From contig JAUSCY010000021.1 in the NCBI GenBank assembly GCA_030650995.1, positions 1-64,000 of the forward strand: 64,000 nucleotides of DNA, read 5' to 3'. The notes beneath the pieces are model-generated. The model saw nothing but the letters and a program-made list of their open reading frames with translations. It did not search any database and was not told the DNA's origin. Origin of the DNA: Sheuella sp. Lineage in GTDB: Bacteria; Pseudomonadota; Gammaproteobacteria; Burkholderiales; Burkholderiaceae_B. The first letter of the stretch is position 1. Each line of letters begins with the position of its first letter. Of this stretch, positions 47,092-55,399 are shown in pieces. A program made the position numbers and the translations under genes.

Positions 47092-47979
47092 CTACCATCT
47101 CCCTGAGGCGCCACCGCCACCGAAACCACCACCACCTCCGGAAAATCCGCCGCCACCTGAAAAACCTCCACTTCCCGAGCTACCACCACCGTAATAGCCA
47201 CCAAGTGAGCGACCACTTAAACCACCCATGATCAAGGAAAAGAAGAAAGCGACAACCCCTGCTATCAAAGCAAGAAAAACGCCACCTGCAACAAACCACG
47301 TAATCACGGTAATCGCACCTGCAGTCGCCACTGCGCCTGGCACTCTGCCAAAAACTCTTCGCAAGATCCCGCCCACGATCAGAACCAGTACAAACAGAAA
47401 TGGTGCAAACGACATCCCCTGCTCAATGACAGAACTACTCTTTGACGCAGGCGCTTCTAGCGGTTCGCGGTCGATGGCACGCATGATTTGCTGGACGCCT
47501 TGTGTAATACCCGCGTAATAGTCTTGTTCTTTAAAACGAGGCACAATTGTCTGGTCAATGATTCGCTTACTTAAGGCGTCTGTTAGCACACCTTCCAGAC
47601 CATAACCCACCTCAAGTCGTAAGGCACGGTCATTTTTAGCAATCAGCAGGATCACGCCATCATCGGTCTTTTTTCGACCTGGCTTCCATTTGTCTGCAAC
47701 TCTGATTCCAAATTGCTCAATTGATTCTGGTGCTGTGGTCGGAACGATCAGCACCACAAGCTGACTGCCTTTGCGTGACTCGAATGCAGTGAGCGCCTGA
47801 TCTAACGTGTCTTTCTGAGCTTTGGTGAGTGTGCCGGTAGTATCTACGACACGTCCGGTCAGCGCCGGCACAGCGATCTCTGCTGCAATTGCCCCTGTAC
47901 ATAGAAGAGCTAAAGAAAGTAAGCAGGCCTGTAGGCCTTTTATGAAACCCACACGCCTGCCTTGCCTCGTACCAATCAC
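47092..47979 (-). CDS. TPM domain membrane protein, YgcG type, with Gly/Ser-rich tail
   Basis: A 295-residue protein with a signal peptide (about 1-33), a periplasmic TPM domain (about 36-165; GRVVDTTGTLTKAQKDTLDQAL, RLEVGYGLEGVLTDA), two hydrophobic segments (about 185-245) and a C-terminal low-complexity tail made of Gly, Ser and Phe repeats (YYGGGSSGSGGFSGGGG). This layout is typical of YgcG proteins encoded next to LemA. Its start overlaps the LemA stop by 4 bases. Confidence 0.93.
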   Translation of the reverse strand: MIGTRQGRRVGFIKGLQACLLSLALLCTGAIAAEIAVPALTGRVVDTTGTLTKAQKDTLDQALTAFESRKGSQLVVLIVPTTAPESIEQFGIRVADKWKPGRKKTDDGVILLIAKNDRALRLEVGYGLEGVLTDALSKRIIDQTIVPRFKEQDYYAGITQGVQQIMRAIDREPLEAPASKSSSVIEQGMSFAPFLFVLVLIVGGILRRVFGRVPGAVATAGAITVITWFVAGGVFLALIAGVVAFFFSLIMGGLSGRSLGGYYGGGSSGSGGFSGGGGFSGGGGGFGGGGASGRW

Positions 47980-48587
47980 TTCGTCGCCCCTGCAGGTGCC
48001 TTGTCAAAATTCACAACGGGAGGTTTGGAAATTTCAGCTTCGTTTTCAACTGAGAAGTTTGGTTTGGGCTTATAACCAAAAACCATGGCTGTCAGATTCG
48101 AAGGGAATGAACGCACGGCTACGTTGTATTCCTGAACCGCTTTGATGTAGCGATTACGGGCTACTGTAATGCGATTTTCCGTACCTTCTAGCTGCGCGCG
48201 AAGCTCCTGGAAACTTTGGTTGGATTTGATGTTGGGATAATTTTCAGTGACAACTAGCAGCCGGCTTAACGCACTTGACAGCTCACCCTGTGCTGCCTGG
48301 AATTTTTTAAAAGCTTCGGGGTTGTTGATCAGCTCAGGGGTAGCCTGAATACTGGTGGCTTTAGCACGCGCCTCGACGACCTTGACCAGGGTTTCCTGCT
48401 CAAAGCCTGACTCGCCTTTAACGGTGCTAACTAGATTGGGAATCAGATCGGAACGACGCTGATACTGGTTCAGAACCTCTGACCAGCTGGCCTTGATTTG
48501 TTCGTCTGTGGACTGGAAGGTATTGTAACCGCATCCTGACAAACTCAGGGTCACAATAATGAACATCAGGGTAATTAATTTACGCAT
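47976..48587 (-). CDS. lemA: LemA family protein
   Basis: A 203-residue membrane-attached protein. The N terminus MRKLITLMFIIVTLSLSGCGYN has a lipobox-like LSGC, so it may be a lipoprotein rather than a simple anchor. The conserved core QIKASWSEVLNQYQRRSDLIPNLVSTVKG and LLVVTENYPNIKSNQSFQELRAQLEGTENRI is intact. It heads the lemA-ygcG-TPM operon. The function of LemA in bacteria is poorly defined. Confidence 0.94.
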   Translation of the reverse strand: MRKLITLMFIIVTLSLSGCGYNTFQSTDEQIKASWSEVLNQYQRRSDLIPNLVSTVKGESGFEQETLVKVVEARAKATSIQATPELINNPEAFKKFQAAQGELSSALSRLLVVTENYPNIKSNQSFQELRAQLEGTENRITVARNRYIKAVQEYNVAVRSFPSNLTAMVFGYKPKPNFSVENEAEISKPPVVNFDKAPAGATK

Positions 48588-48653
48588 GGCAACCTCACAA
48601 ATTTATATCTGCAAGTTTCACTTTACTCCTGTTATTGTAATTCGCAAGTTTTA

Positions 48654-48851
48654 TTAGTGGACGTTTCTGGCGATCCAGTAGACCGAAGCAACCATAGCAG
48701 AGCCCGCGCCCAACAACTTCCAAGTCATTGCATTTAATTCTTTATGCAGGTAGTCCTTGGTAACAAACGTATCAAGTCTCGTCTCAATACGCGCAAGTCT
48801 GTCACGGGTTTCTATTGCGAATTTTTCAAGTGCACAAATTCTGGCTTCCAA
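48654..48851 (-). CDS. Small coiled-coil protein with C-terminal membrane helix
   Basis: A 65-residue protein starting at TTG 48851, which has AGGAG seven bases upstream, good evidence that it is translated. Residues 4-30 form a charged heptad-like helix (ALEKFAIETRDRLARIETRLDTF), followed by one membrane segment (about 43-60, WKLLGAGSAMVASVYWIA). The architecture recalls small XhlA-like or phage-type membrane proteins, but there are no phage genes around it. Function unknown. Confidence 0.7.
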   Translation of the reverse strand: MEARICALEKFAIETRDRLARIETRLDTFVTKDYLHKELNAMTWKLLGAGSAMVASVYWIARNVH

Positions 48852-48922
48852 TTAATTACTCCTGACAATCAAAAAAAAAATTATCCAGATTTCATCGATT
48901 AAGCACCAGAATTAAAGTGCAA

Positions 48923-50278
48923 CTATCTGTAATAGCTCGAAAGCAAACCAATTAACGCACAGACACCGATTACATGAATCACATTGCGTTTAAATTTAAA
49001 CAATGCAATGCCTGCAGCGATAGCAATCAAGGCTGAGATCACATCAAAATGACCCGCAAATCCCTGGGGCCACAGCACGTGATAGCCAAAAAACAGCGCG
49101 AGATTAAGAATGACACCTACGACAGCAGCGGTGATCGCGGTTAGTGGTGCCGTGAATTTCAAATCATTATGTGTCGTCTCGACCAGCGGCCCGCCTGTCA
49201 GAATAAAAATAAATGATGGTAAAAAAGTAAACCATGTCACAACACATGCAGCCACCGTACCAGCAAGAAAAAGGCTACCTGCACCAAACACAGCGTTGAC
49301 ATACCCGCCGACAAATCCAACAAAGGCAACAACCATAATCAATGGACCAGGTGTGGTTTCACCCAGCGCCAAACCGTCAATCATTTGCGTCGCAGTGAGC
49401 CAGCCAAAATGCTCGACAGCCCCCTGATATACATAGGGCAAAACGGCATAGGCACCACCAAAGGTTAATAAAGCCGCTTTAGTAAAAAACCATCCCATTT
49501 GTGTGAGCGTGTGATCCCAGCCAAATTGCAGCGTCAAGAGCCCCATTGGAATCACCCATAGCAATGCTGCGATCACCAACACTTGCGCCAAACGGGACCA
49601 CCGGAAAACTGCATGCTCAGGAGTCGGGGTGTCATCATCAATCAGGGCCGCGCCATAGGACTTGCCTGATTTGCCGTGACTACCTCCTGTTTTAAATTTA
49701 TCCGGTGAGATCAGTCCGCCGGCATAGCCTATTGCTGCAGCCACAATGACGATCACAGGAAACGGGACATCCAAAGCAAAAATTGCAACAAAAGATGCGC
49801 CTGCAATCGCCCACAAGGCATTATTTTTAAGTGCGCGAGAGCCAATCCTGTGTGCGGCCTGGACAACGATCGCGGTCACAGCCGGCTTAATTCCATAGAA
49901 CAGGCCCGCGACCAATGGCATTTCGCCATAAGCAATATATACCCACGACAGACCGATCAATAAAAAGAGCGAAGGCAGAACAAACAATACGCCAGCGACG
50001 ATGCCGCCTTTAGTCTTATGCAGCATCCAGCCGATGTAGGTGGCTAACTGCTGAGCCTCTGGCCCAGGTAACACCATGCAGTAATTCAGTGCATGGAGAA
50101 AACGGCGCTCGGAGATCCAGCGTCTGCGTTCAACCAGTTCCTGATGCATGATGGAAATCTGTCCAGCTGGTCCACCGAAACTAATGAAACCAAGCTTGAG
50201 CCAGAATAAAAAAGCATCTGCGAACGAGACACTTTTAGGTCTTTCTGTTGAAATCGCTTCTTGTGTACTGGCTGACAT
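48923..50278 (-). CDS. chrA: Chromate efflux transporter
   Basis: A 451-residue member of the CHR family that exports chromate. Two homologous halves are visible: the first has FWLKLGFISFGGPAGQISIMHQELVERRRWISERRFLHALNYCMVLPGPEAQQLATYIG, and the second has TKAALLTFGGAYAVLPYVYQGAVEHFGWLTATQMIDGLALGETTPGPLIMV. ATG 50278 is chosen over GTG 50281 because of its spacing from AAGGAAA. The family also contains members without chromate function. A 14-bp-period repeat lies just upstream. Confidence 0.93.
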   Translation of the reverse strand: MSASTQEAISTERPKSVSFADAFLFWLKLGFISFGGPAGQISIMHQELVERRRWISERRFLHALNYCMVLPGPEAQQLATYIGWMLHKTKGGIVAGVLFVLPSLFLLIGLSWVYIAYGEMPLVAGLFYGIKPAVTAIVVQAAHRIGSRALKNNALWAIAGASFVAIFALDVPFPVIVIVAAAIGYAGGLISPDKFKTGGSHGKSGKSYGAALIDDDTPTPEHAVFRWSRLAQVLVIAALLWVIPMGLLTLQFGWDHTLTQMGWFFTKAALLTFGGAYAVLPYVYQGAVEHFGWLTATQMIDGLALGETTPGPLIMVVAFVGFVGGYVNAVFGAGSLFLAGTVAACVVTWFTFLPSFIFILTGGPLVETTHNDLKFTAPLTAITAAVVGVILNLALFFGYHVLWPQGFAGHFDVISALIAIAAGIALFKFKRNVIHVIGVCALIGLLSSYYR

Positions 50279-50304
50279 CACTTTCCTTAGTTATTTGGTA
50301 TTTC

Positions 50305-50342
50305 AAGTACTGACTGATAAGTGCTGACGTTTAAGTACTGAC
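50305..50342. repeat. Three direct repeats upstream of chrA
   Basis: AAGTACTGAC, AAGTGCTGAC and AAGTACTGAC occur at 50305-50314, 50319-50328 and 50333-50342, a strict 14-bp period with one mismatch in the middle copy. They fill the gap between the LysR stop and the chrA start. They may be regulator sites for chrA, or a small tandem duplication. Confidence 0.6.
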
Positions 50343-50343
50343 T

Positions 50344-51261
50344 TTATACCCCCGCCAGGGCAATTTCCAACATATCGATAAAGACCCGCGTTTTAGCAGG
50401 CATTAATTTACGATCATGGAACACCGCCCAGGCAGTATGACTCGGCATGGACCAATCAGGCAAAATACGCCTGAGTACCCCATTACGTACATTTGCTGCG
50501 GCAAAATACTCAGGTACGGCTGCAATGCCTATACCAGCCACCGCCAGGCGCATCAATAGCTCAGGAGAGTTCGCGCTGGCACGACCCGGTGCAACACCCT
50601 GCCAATACTGCTCACCGCGACTCAGTGACCACTCTGATAGCTCACCATTCCCCTGCAATAGTCGAATAGCCTGATGCCGCAGCAATTCATCTGGCTCAAC
50701 CGGCGAGCCATGTTCAGCCAGATAGTTAGGCGAGGCGTATAAACCCACCGAAAACTCAGTAATTTTTTTTGCAATCAGCAACGAGTCTTCAGGAAGCTTG
50801 CCCACCCGCACAACGAGATCAAAGCCCTCGCCAAGCAAGTCCACTCTTCGAGGCGATAAATCCAGCTCTAGTTGAATCGATGGATACATTGCAATAAATG
50901 CAGCCAAGGAATCGGCTAACAACAGATTAGCGAAGTCGCTAGGCATTGAGACGCGCAAGCGTCCTGTTGGCGTGGCCTGACGTCTTTCGATCAGGGCACT
51001 GACTGACTCAACCTCTTGAACGACCTGTCGGGCATGCTCGAGTAACTGCACACCAATCTCGGTCAGCGTCTGACGACGTGTCGTACGTACAAGTAGCTTT
51101 TCGCCAAGTTGTTGCTCGAGTCTGGTGATGCGGCGCGAAACAGTCGATTTTGGCAAGCCGAGCTTTTCTGCTGCGCGGCTAAAGCTGCCCAGCTCCGCAA
51201 CATACGCAAAGATAAGCAAATCGTTCGGATCGACAGCAGAAACCAGGGCTGATTGTTCCAT
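50344..51261 (-). CDS. LysR family transcriptional regulator
   Basis: A 305-residue regulator from the ATG at 51261. The N-terminal helix-turn-helix is clear (LLIFAYVAELGSFSRAAEKLGLPKSTVSRRITRLEQQLGEKLLVRTTRR), followed by a LysR substrate domain (about 90-295). The start region is divergent from the pirin gene across about 100 bases that hold two similar palindromic sites. LysR, pirin and azoreductase genes often sit together in this group of bacteria, so these are the likely targets. chrA lies downstream on the same strand. Confidence 0.94.
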   Translation of the reverse strand: MEQSALVSAVDPNDLLIFAYVAELGSFSRAAEKLGLPKSTVSRRITRLEQQLGEKLLVRTTRRQTLTEIGVQLLEHARQVVQEVESVSALIERRQATPTGRLRVSMPSDFANLLLADSLAAFIAMYPSIQLELDLSPRRVDLLGEGFDLVVRVGKLPEDSLLIAKKITEFSVGLYASPNYLAEHGSPVEPDELLRHQAIRLLQGNGELSEWSLSRGEQYWQGVAPGRASANSPELLMRLAVAGIGIAAVPEYFAAANVRNGVLRRILPDWSMPSHTAWAVFHDRKLMPAKTRVFIDMLEIALAGV

Positions 51262-51276
51262 AATTGAAACAATTAT

Positions 51277-51356
51277 ATCCACTTAATGGGATTTTCAAAG
51301 CTATTGTTCGAGAATATAGTTAGCCCATAGATATTTTTATTTCCATTTAATGGATA
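51277..51356. promoter_or_regulatory. Two matching palindromic sites between lysR and the pirin gene
   Basis: ATCCACTTAATGGGAT (51277-51292) and TTCCATTTAATGGATA (51341-51356) share the core CCA-Y-TTAATGG-R and are each nearly symmetrical. Their centres are 64 bp apart. One lies next to the LysR start and the other just before the pirin start. LysR proteins typically bind paired sites in such divergent gaps. Confidence 0.6.
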
Positions 51357-51360
51357 AAAC

Positions 51361-52254
51361 ATGAACACTCAACAAGACGCATCAAAGTCAGTGCAATTCC
51401 CCCGAACAGTCGAAAGACTGGTGAGTGGGCAGGCCACCTCTGATGGAGCGGGCGTCAAACTCACCCGTGTGTTGACGCAAAACCTGCAACAGCGGCTGGA
51501 TCCGTTTTTGATGCTCGATGCCTTTGGCAGTGACAAACCGGATGATTACATCGCTGGTTTTCCTGATCACCCGCATCGCGGCTTTGAGACAGTCACCTAC
51601 ATGCTTGCAGGACGCATGCTGCATCGCGACAGTGCTGGCCACGAGGGCTTACTGGAAAATGGCGGTGTGCAATGGATGACTGCAGGCAAAGGCGTGATTC
51701 ACTCAGAAATCCCACAGCAGGAAGAAGGCGTGATGGAGGGCTTTCAGTTGTGGTTGAATTTACCCAAACGCGACAAAATGAATACGCCCTGGTACAAGGA
51801 CTTTCAAAATAATGAGCTTCCGCGATTTGTCACGCCACAAGGTGTCGCTGTCACGGTCATCTCGGGTGAAAGCCATGGCATGACGGGTGCGGTCACCCGC
51901 GAGATCACTCAACCACGCTATCTCGATATTCACATGCCTGGCAATACGCAATTCGAGCAGACTCTGTCGCCTGAACACAATGCTTTTATCTATGTCTACC
52001 GCGGCGAAGTCTCGATCGCAGGAAAAGCTGTCCCGACTCAGCGTATGGCCATACTTGCGAATGAAGCGCAGAGCGATGGCGTGGTGATCACTGCCAATTC
52101 AGACGCAAAGCTGATTCTTATATCGGGCCAGCCATTGAGAGAGCCGATCGTGCAGTACGGTCCCTTCGTCATGAACACTCAACAGGAAATCTACGAAGCG
52201 CTGAGTGATTTTCGCGAAGGCCGACTTGGAGAAACCGAGTCGTCACACAATTAA
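51361..52254 (+). CDS. Pirin family protein
   Basis: A 297-residue bicupin protein. The metal site of pirins is visible in DHPHRGFETVTYML and GVIHSEIP (three His and one Glu). Some bacterial pirins act as quercetinases and others as regulators; the sequence does not decide between them. It is divergent from a LysR gene and followed 79 bases later by an azoreductase, a set that often responds to quinones or other electrophiles. Confidence 0.93.
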   Translation: MNTQQDASKSVQFPRTVERLVSGQATSDGAGVKLTRVLTQNLQQRLDPFLMLDAFGSDKPDDYIAGFPDHPHRGFETVTYMLAGRMLHRDSAGHEGLLENGGVQWMTAGKGVIHSEIPQQEEGVMEGFQLWLNLPKRDKMNTPWYKDFQNNELPRFVTPQGVAVTVISGESHGMTGAVTREITQPRYLDIHMPGNTQFEQTLSPEHNAFIYVYRGEVSIAGKAVPTQRMAILANEAQSDGVVITANSDAKLILISGQPLREPIVQYGPFVMNTQQEIYEALSDFREGRLGETESSHN

Positions 52255-52333
52255 GCCATCACCACATTCACAATTTCACTTACACAAAGCCGTCAGAAAG
52301 CTCTGCCGGCATCTTTAAAGAGCAAAACTTATC

Positions 52334-52945
52334 ATGAAACTTTTACACATCGACTCCAGTATCCTTGGCGCCTACTCGGCATCACGCGAGTTATCCGCAG
52401 AAACCGTTGCGCAATGGATTAAATGCCATCCAGATACGACAGTTGAGTATCTGGACGTAGCTGCGAATCTGATTCCACATTTTGGTGCCGATGCGATTGC
52501 AGTAAAGGGTATCGCTCAACCAGAACCTACTGAGGCGCAGCGGGCAGAAAATGCGCTCTCAGAAAAACTGGTATCCCAGTTCTTGGCTTCAGACGTAATT
52601 GTGTTGGGCGCGCCTTTCTATAATTTTTCAATCCCCACACAGCTGAAAGCCTGGATTGATCGTTTGGCTCAACCTGGCCGAACCTTTACTTACACGGAAA
52701 ATGGACCTGCAGGCCTGGCATCAGGTAAAACTGTCATCGTGGTGTCAACACGCGGCGGCGCTTACTCAACAAGCGAAGCAGGTCAAGCGATGGATCATCA
52801 AGAGAGTTATCTCAAAACCGTCTTTGGCTTTTTCGGAATCAGCGATGTGCGTTTCGTGCGTGCCGAGGGCCTGGCGATGGGGGATGCTGCAAAAACAACA
52901 GCATTTGCTGCCGCACGCGCTGAAATCACAGCAGTAACAAAATAA
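52334..52945 (+). CDS. azoR: FMN-dependent NADH-azoreductase
   Basis: A 203-residue flavodoxin-fold quinone/azo reductase. The N-terminal [20 protein letters not shown] binds the FMN phosphate. [18 protein letters not shown] and STRGGAYS are the other flavin-contact motifs of the AzoR family. It reduces quinones and azo compounds with NADH. It probably shares the pirin transcript, under the divergent LysR regulator. A perfect inverted repeat follows the stop. Confidence 0.94.
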   Translation: MKLLHIDSSILGAYSASRELSAETVAQWIKCHPDTTVEYLDVAANLIPHFGADAIAVKGIAQPEPTEAQRAENALSEKLVSQFLASDVIVLGAPFYNFSIPTQLKAWIDRLAQPGRTFTYTENGPAGLASGKTVIVVSTRGGAYSTSEAGQAMDHQESYLKTVFGFFGISDVRFVRAEGLAMGDAAKTTAFAAARAEITAVTK

Positions 52946-52956
52946 GTTGTAGAGCG

Positions 52957-52985
52957 TCGACCGTAGTCCCAAACACTACGGTCGA
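52957..52985. terminator. Hairpin between convergent azoR and cobC
   Basis: TCGACCGTAGT (52957-52967) and ACTACGGTCGA (52975-52985) form a perfect 11-bp stem with a 7-base loop, 11 bases after the azoR stop. The right arm overlaps the last codons of cobC. There is no clear T-run, so termination is plausible but not certain. Confidence 0.55.
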
Positions 52986-53539
52986 TCATTATCATTGAGC
53001 TCCACTAGCTCGCACTCACCATAACCGATCGACCGCTCAGGCCAATCTTGCGCTGAACGTAACTGGCCGGTTATGGAAGTTTTTAAAAAATGTACCGCTT
53101 TAATTACACCAGCGTGTGTAATTAAAATACATTCCTGTTTAGATTTCATTGTCTGCAGAAAACTGTCCACACGATTGACGACATCTTGTGCGGACTCTAT
53201 CCCACCGAAGCGATGAGTGGGGAAATCCTTCACCCACGCATCGATTATCTCCTGCGCAATATCAGTCCATGGTGTGGACTCCCAGCACCCAAAATTCATT
53301 TCTTTCAAACGATCATCACTGTGCACAGTCAGATCTGCTCTGATCTTGAGCAAAGACTCTGCCAACGATTGCGCACGTAGTAAAGGCGAAGTATAAACCG
53401 GGATATTTAGAGGCAGCGATTTTGACAGTGTCTGCGTGGCGGCGATCAAGGCTTCTGACTCAGGCACAAGGTCCAGATGCCCGTAACATATTCCACTGGC
53501 AACAATTGGCTTAGGATGGCGTACTAACCAGAGTTTCAT
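52976..53539 (-). CDS. cobC: Histidine phosphatase, probable alpha-ribazole phosphatase
   Basis: A 187-residue phosphoglycerate-mutase-like phosphatase. The catalytic LVRHPKP motif at the N terminus has the phospho-histidine, and the second histidine is in LITHAGVIKAVHFL. As the last gene of the cobalamin operon it should dephosphorylate alpha-ribazole phosphate or cobalamin phosphate (Salmonella CobC). ATGA overlap with cobS. The symbol follows the Salmonella scheme. Confidence 0.88.
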   Translation of the reverse strand: MKLWLVRHPKPIVASGICYGHLDLVPESEALIAATQTLSKSLPLNIPVYTSPLLRAQSLAESLLKIRADLTVHSDDRLKEMNFGCWESTPWTDIAQEIIDAWVKDFPTHRFGGIESAQDVVNRVDSFLQTMKSKQECILITHAGVIKAVHFLKTSITGQLRSAQDWPERSIGYGECELVELNDNDRP

Positions 53540-54348
53540 AATGGAACAAGCGGCACAAACAAAAGCGTACCGAAATAAAAACCAAGCTCACAAACTTGCT
53601 GCACGGCTCCAAGGCAATCACCGTTGTAACCCCCGAGCCGTCGTTTGATCAGTTTGTAGATGACTATAAATCCGAGCATACAACCCGCTACAGCACCAAG
53701 CCACACATAGCTCGGCGCCAGATACACCAGCACACCCAGGCTAATAAAGACCCAGCAAAGCGCGCCCCAGATTGCAGCCTTGCTGGCAACGATAGCGCTA
53801 GACTTGGAAGTTGAAAGATCACCGGCATAGGGCAACAGACGGACCACCCAGACTGACATGAAGCGTGAGGCAACATGAGCGCCGAACAATGCCAGAGATG
53901 CCAGCCATATATTTATTTCAGCCAGCGCTGTCAAAAGAAAAACCTTAGAGAGCAGCGCGCCAAATAGTGCAAGCGCACCATAGGTTCCTATGCTCGAATC
54001 CTTCATGATTTCGAGGGCACGTTCGCGCACGGATGATCCTCCCAGACCATCAGACAGATCTGCTAAGCCATCTTCGTGCATCGCGCCTGTCAGCAATAAT
54101 CCAAACAACACACTGAACAGTGAAGCTATCCAGGGAGTGGCTGCAATGACAGGAAGAATAAAACTTAAGAGCAAAAATATCGTACTCGTCAGCAAGCCAA
54201 CAATCATTCCGACGAGTGGAAAATATGACAGCGCGCGCGCCTGCATTTCATGGTCGAATCCAACCCAATTTGCAAGGCGCCCTTTTACAGGGATGCGCGT
54301 GAAAAATTGAATAGCTAACAAAAAATGTTTGATTGGTTTCAAATTCAT
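53536..54348 (-). CDS. cobS: Adenosylcobinamide-GDP ribazoletransferase (cobalamin synthase)
   Basis: An integral membrane enzyme of about 270 residues from MNLKPIKHFLLAIQFFTRIPV, joining GDP-cobinamide and alpha-ribazole to make cobalamin. The conserved cytoplasmic metal motif HEDGLADLSDGLGG and seven or so membrane segments are visible. The start at 54348 lies one base after the cobT stop. The upstream in-frame residues belong to the cobT overlap and are not family-like. Confidence 0.94.
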   Translation of the reverse strand: MNLKPIKHFLLAIQFFTRIPVKGRLANWVGFDHEMQARALSYFPLVGMIVGLLTSTIFLLLSFILPVIAATPWIASLFSVLFGLLLTGAMHEDGLADLSDGLGGSSVRERALEIMKDSSIGTYGALALFGALLSKVFLLTALAEINIWLASLALFGAHVASRFMSVWVVRLLPYAGDLSTSKSSAIVASKAAIWGALCWVFISLGVLVYLAPSYVWLGAVAGCMLGFIVIYKLIKRRLGGYNGDCLGAVQQVCELGFYFGTLLFVPLVPL

Positions 54349-54349
54349 C

Positions 54350-55399
54350 TCAGGAAACTGACTCGCGTGAGACACCCGCAGCCTCAAAACTAGCCATCTC
54401 ATTAAGAATCACACAAGCCGACTGTAATAAAGGCCATGCAATCATGGCGCCTGAACCCTCTCCAAGACGCAATCCAAGATCCAGCAATGGAACACCCTTC
54501 AGATGATCAAGCAGAATTGTATGACCACGTTCGCCAGAGCGATGTGCAAATACGCAGTAGTCTAGTACGGAAGAATCTATCCTCGAAGCTACCAATAACG
54601 CGGCACTTACGATAAATCCATCGACAAGTATGACGCGTCTTGAAGCAGCAGCCTCAAGTAAAGAGCCAACCATTGTGGCGATTTCAAACCCTCCCGTCGC
54701 AGCCAGCACCTCAAGCGGTTTATCATCTGGGACCGTATGATGGAATTCAAGTGCCTGTCTTAAAATCTTTGTTTTATGGATCACAGCGTCTGAGTCTAAT
54801 CCAGTGCCTGCACCGGTGCATTGTTCAATATCAATACCCGAAAGCTTTGAAAACAAAAGCGACGCTGCAGAGGTATTGCCAATCCCCATCTCACCCAGGA
54901 TCAACACATTACCTGGCAACGCACGAACAATTTCAATACCATTTTGCACAGCCTGCTGACAAACCTCTACTGACATCGCAACTGTGCATGATGAGTCCGC
55001 CGTACCATCGCCCAGCTTTTTAACGATCAGACGCGGATGCGCCTCAAAGACATGCTTGACACCACAATCAACGACCGTCAGGCTGACGTCATGCTGCCTT
55101 GCCAATACACTGACTGCGGCGCCATCCGCCAGAAAATTCTGAACCATTTGCCATGTCACATCACTTGGAAAGGCTGAGACGCCCTGCTTCACAATGCCAT
55201 GGTCTGCGGCATAGACAACCAGTTGTGGCTGAGTTAAACATGGAGTTGTCGTGCCAAGGATATTCCCTATTTTGACTGCGAGCGACTCGAGCTGCCCAAG
55301 TGAACCCAATGGTTTTGTCTTGTTATTGATTTTGGCCGTCAATTGCTCAACAAGCGACAGATCCTCTAGTTTAAGAATTTTAGGTATGGCTAAATTCAT
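54350..55399 (-). CDS. cobT: Nicotinate-nucleotide:dimethylbenzimidazole phosphoribosyltransferase
   Basis: Makes alpha-ribazole 5'-phosphate from nicotinate mononucleotide and DMB, the lower ligand of B12. The 349-residue protein has KPLGSLGQLESLAVKIG near the start, VVYAADHGIVKQGVSAFPSDVTWQM, GEMGIGNTSAASLL, and the catalytic glutamate in GLRLGEGSGAMIAWPLL. The ATG at 55399 overlaps the cobQ stop by one base. No DMB-synthesis gene (bluB) is in the window. Confidence 0.95.
   Translation of the reverse strand: MNLAIPKILKLEDLSLVEQLTAKINNKTKPLGSLGQLESLAVKIGNILGTTTPCLTQPQLVVYAADHGIVKQGVSAFPSDVTWQMVQNFLADGAAVSVLARQHDVSLTVVDCGVKHVFEAHPRLIVKKLGDGTADSSCTVAMSVEVCQQAVQNGIEIVRALPGNVLILGEMGIGNTSAASLLFSKLSGIDIEQCTGAGTGLDSDAVIHKTKILRQALEFHHTVPDDKPLEVLAATGGFEIATMVGSLLEAAASRRVILVDGFIVSAALLVASRIDSSVLDYCVFAHRSGERGHTILLDHLKGVPLLDLGLRLGEGSGAMIAWPLLQSACVILNEMASFEAAGVSRESVS

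Noticed and set aside
47100-47200. A Pro-rich frame (PPPPKPPPPPENPPPP) on the plus strand
   Set aside because: It is the complement of the Gly/Ser-rich tail of the TPM protein and not a separate gene.
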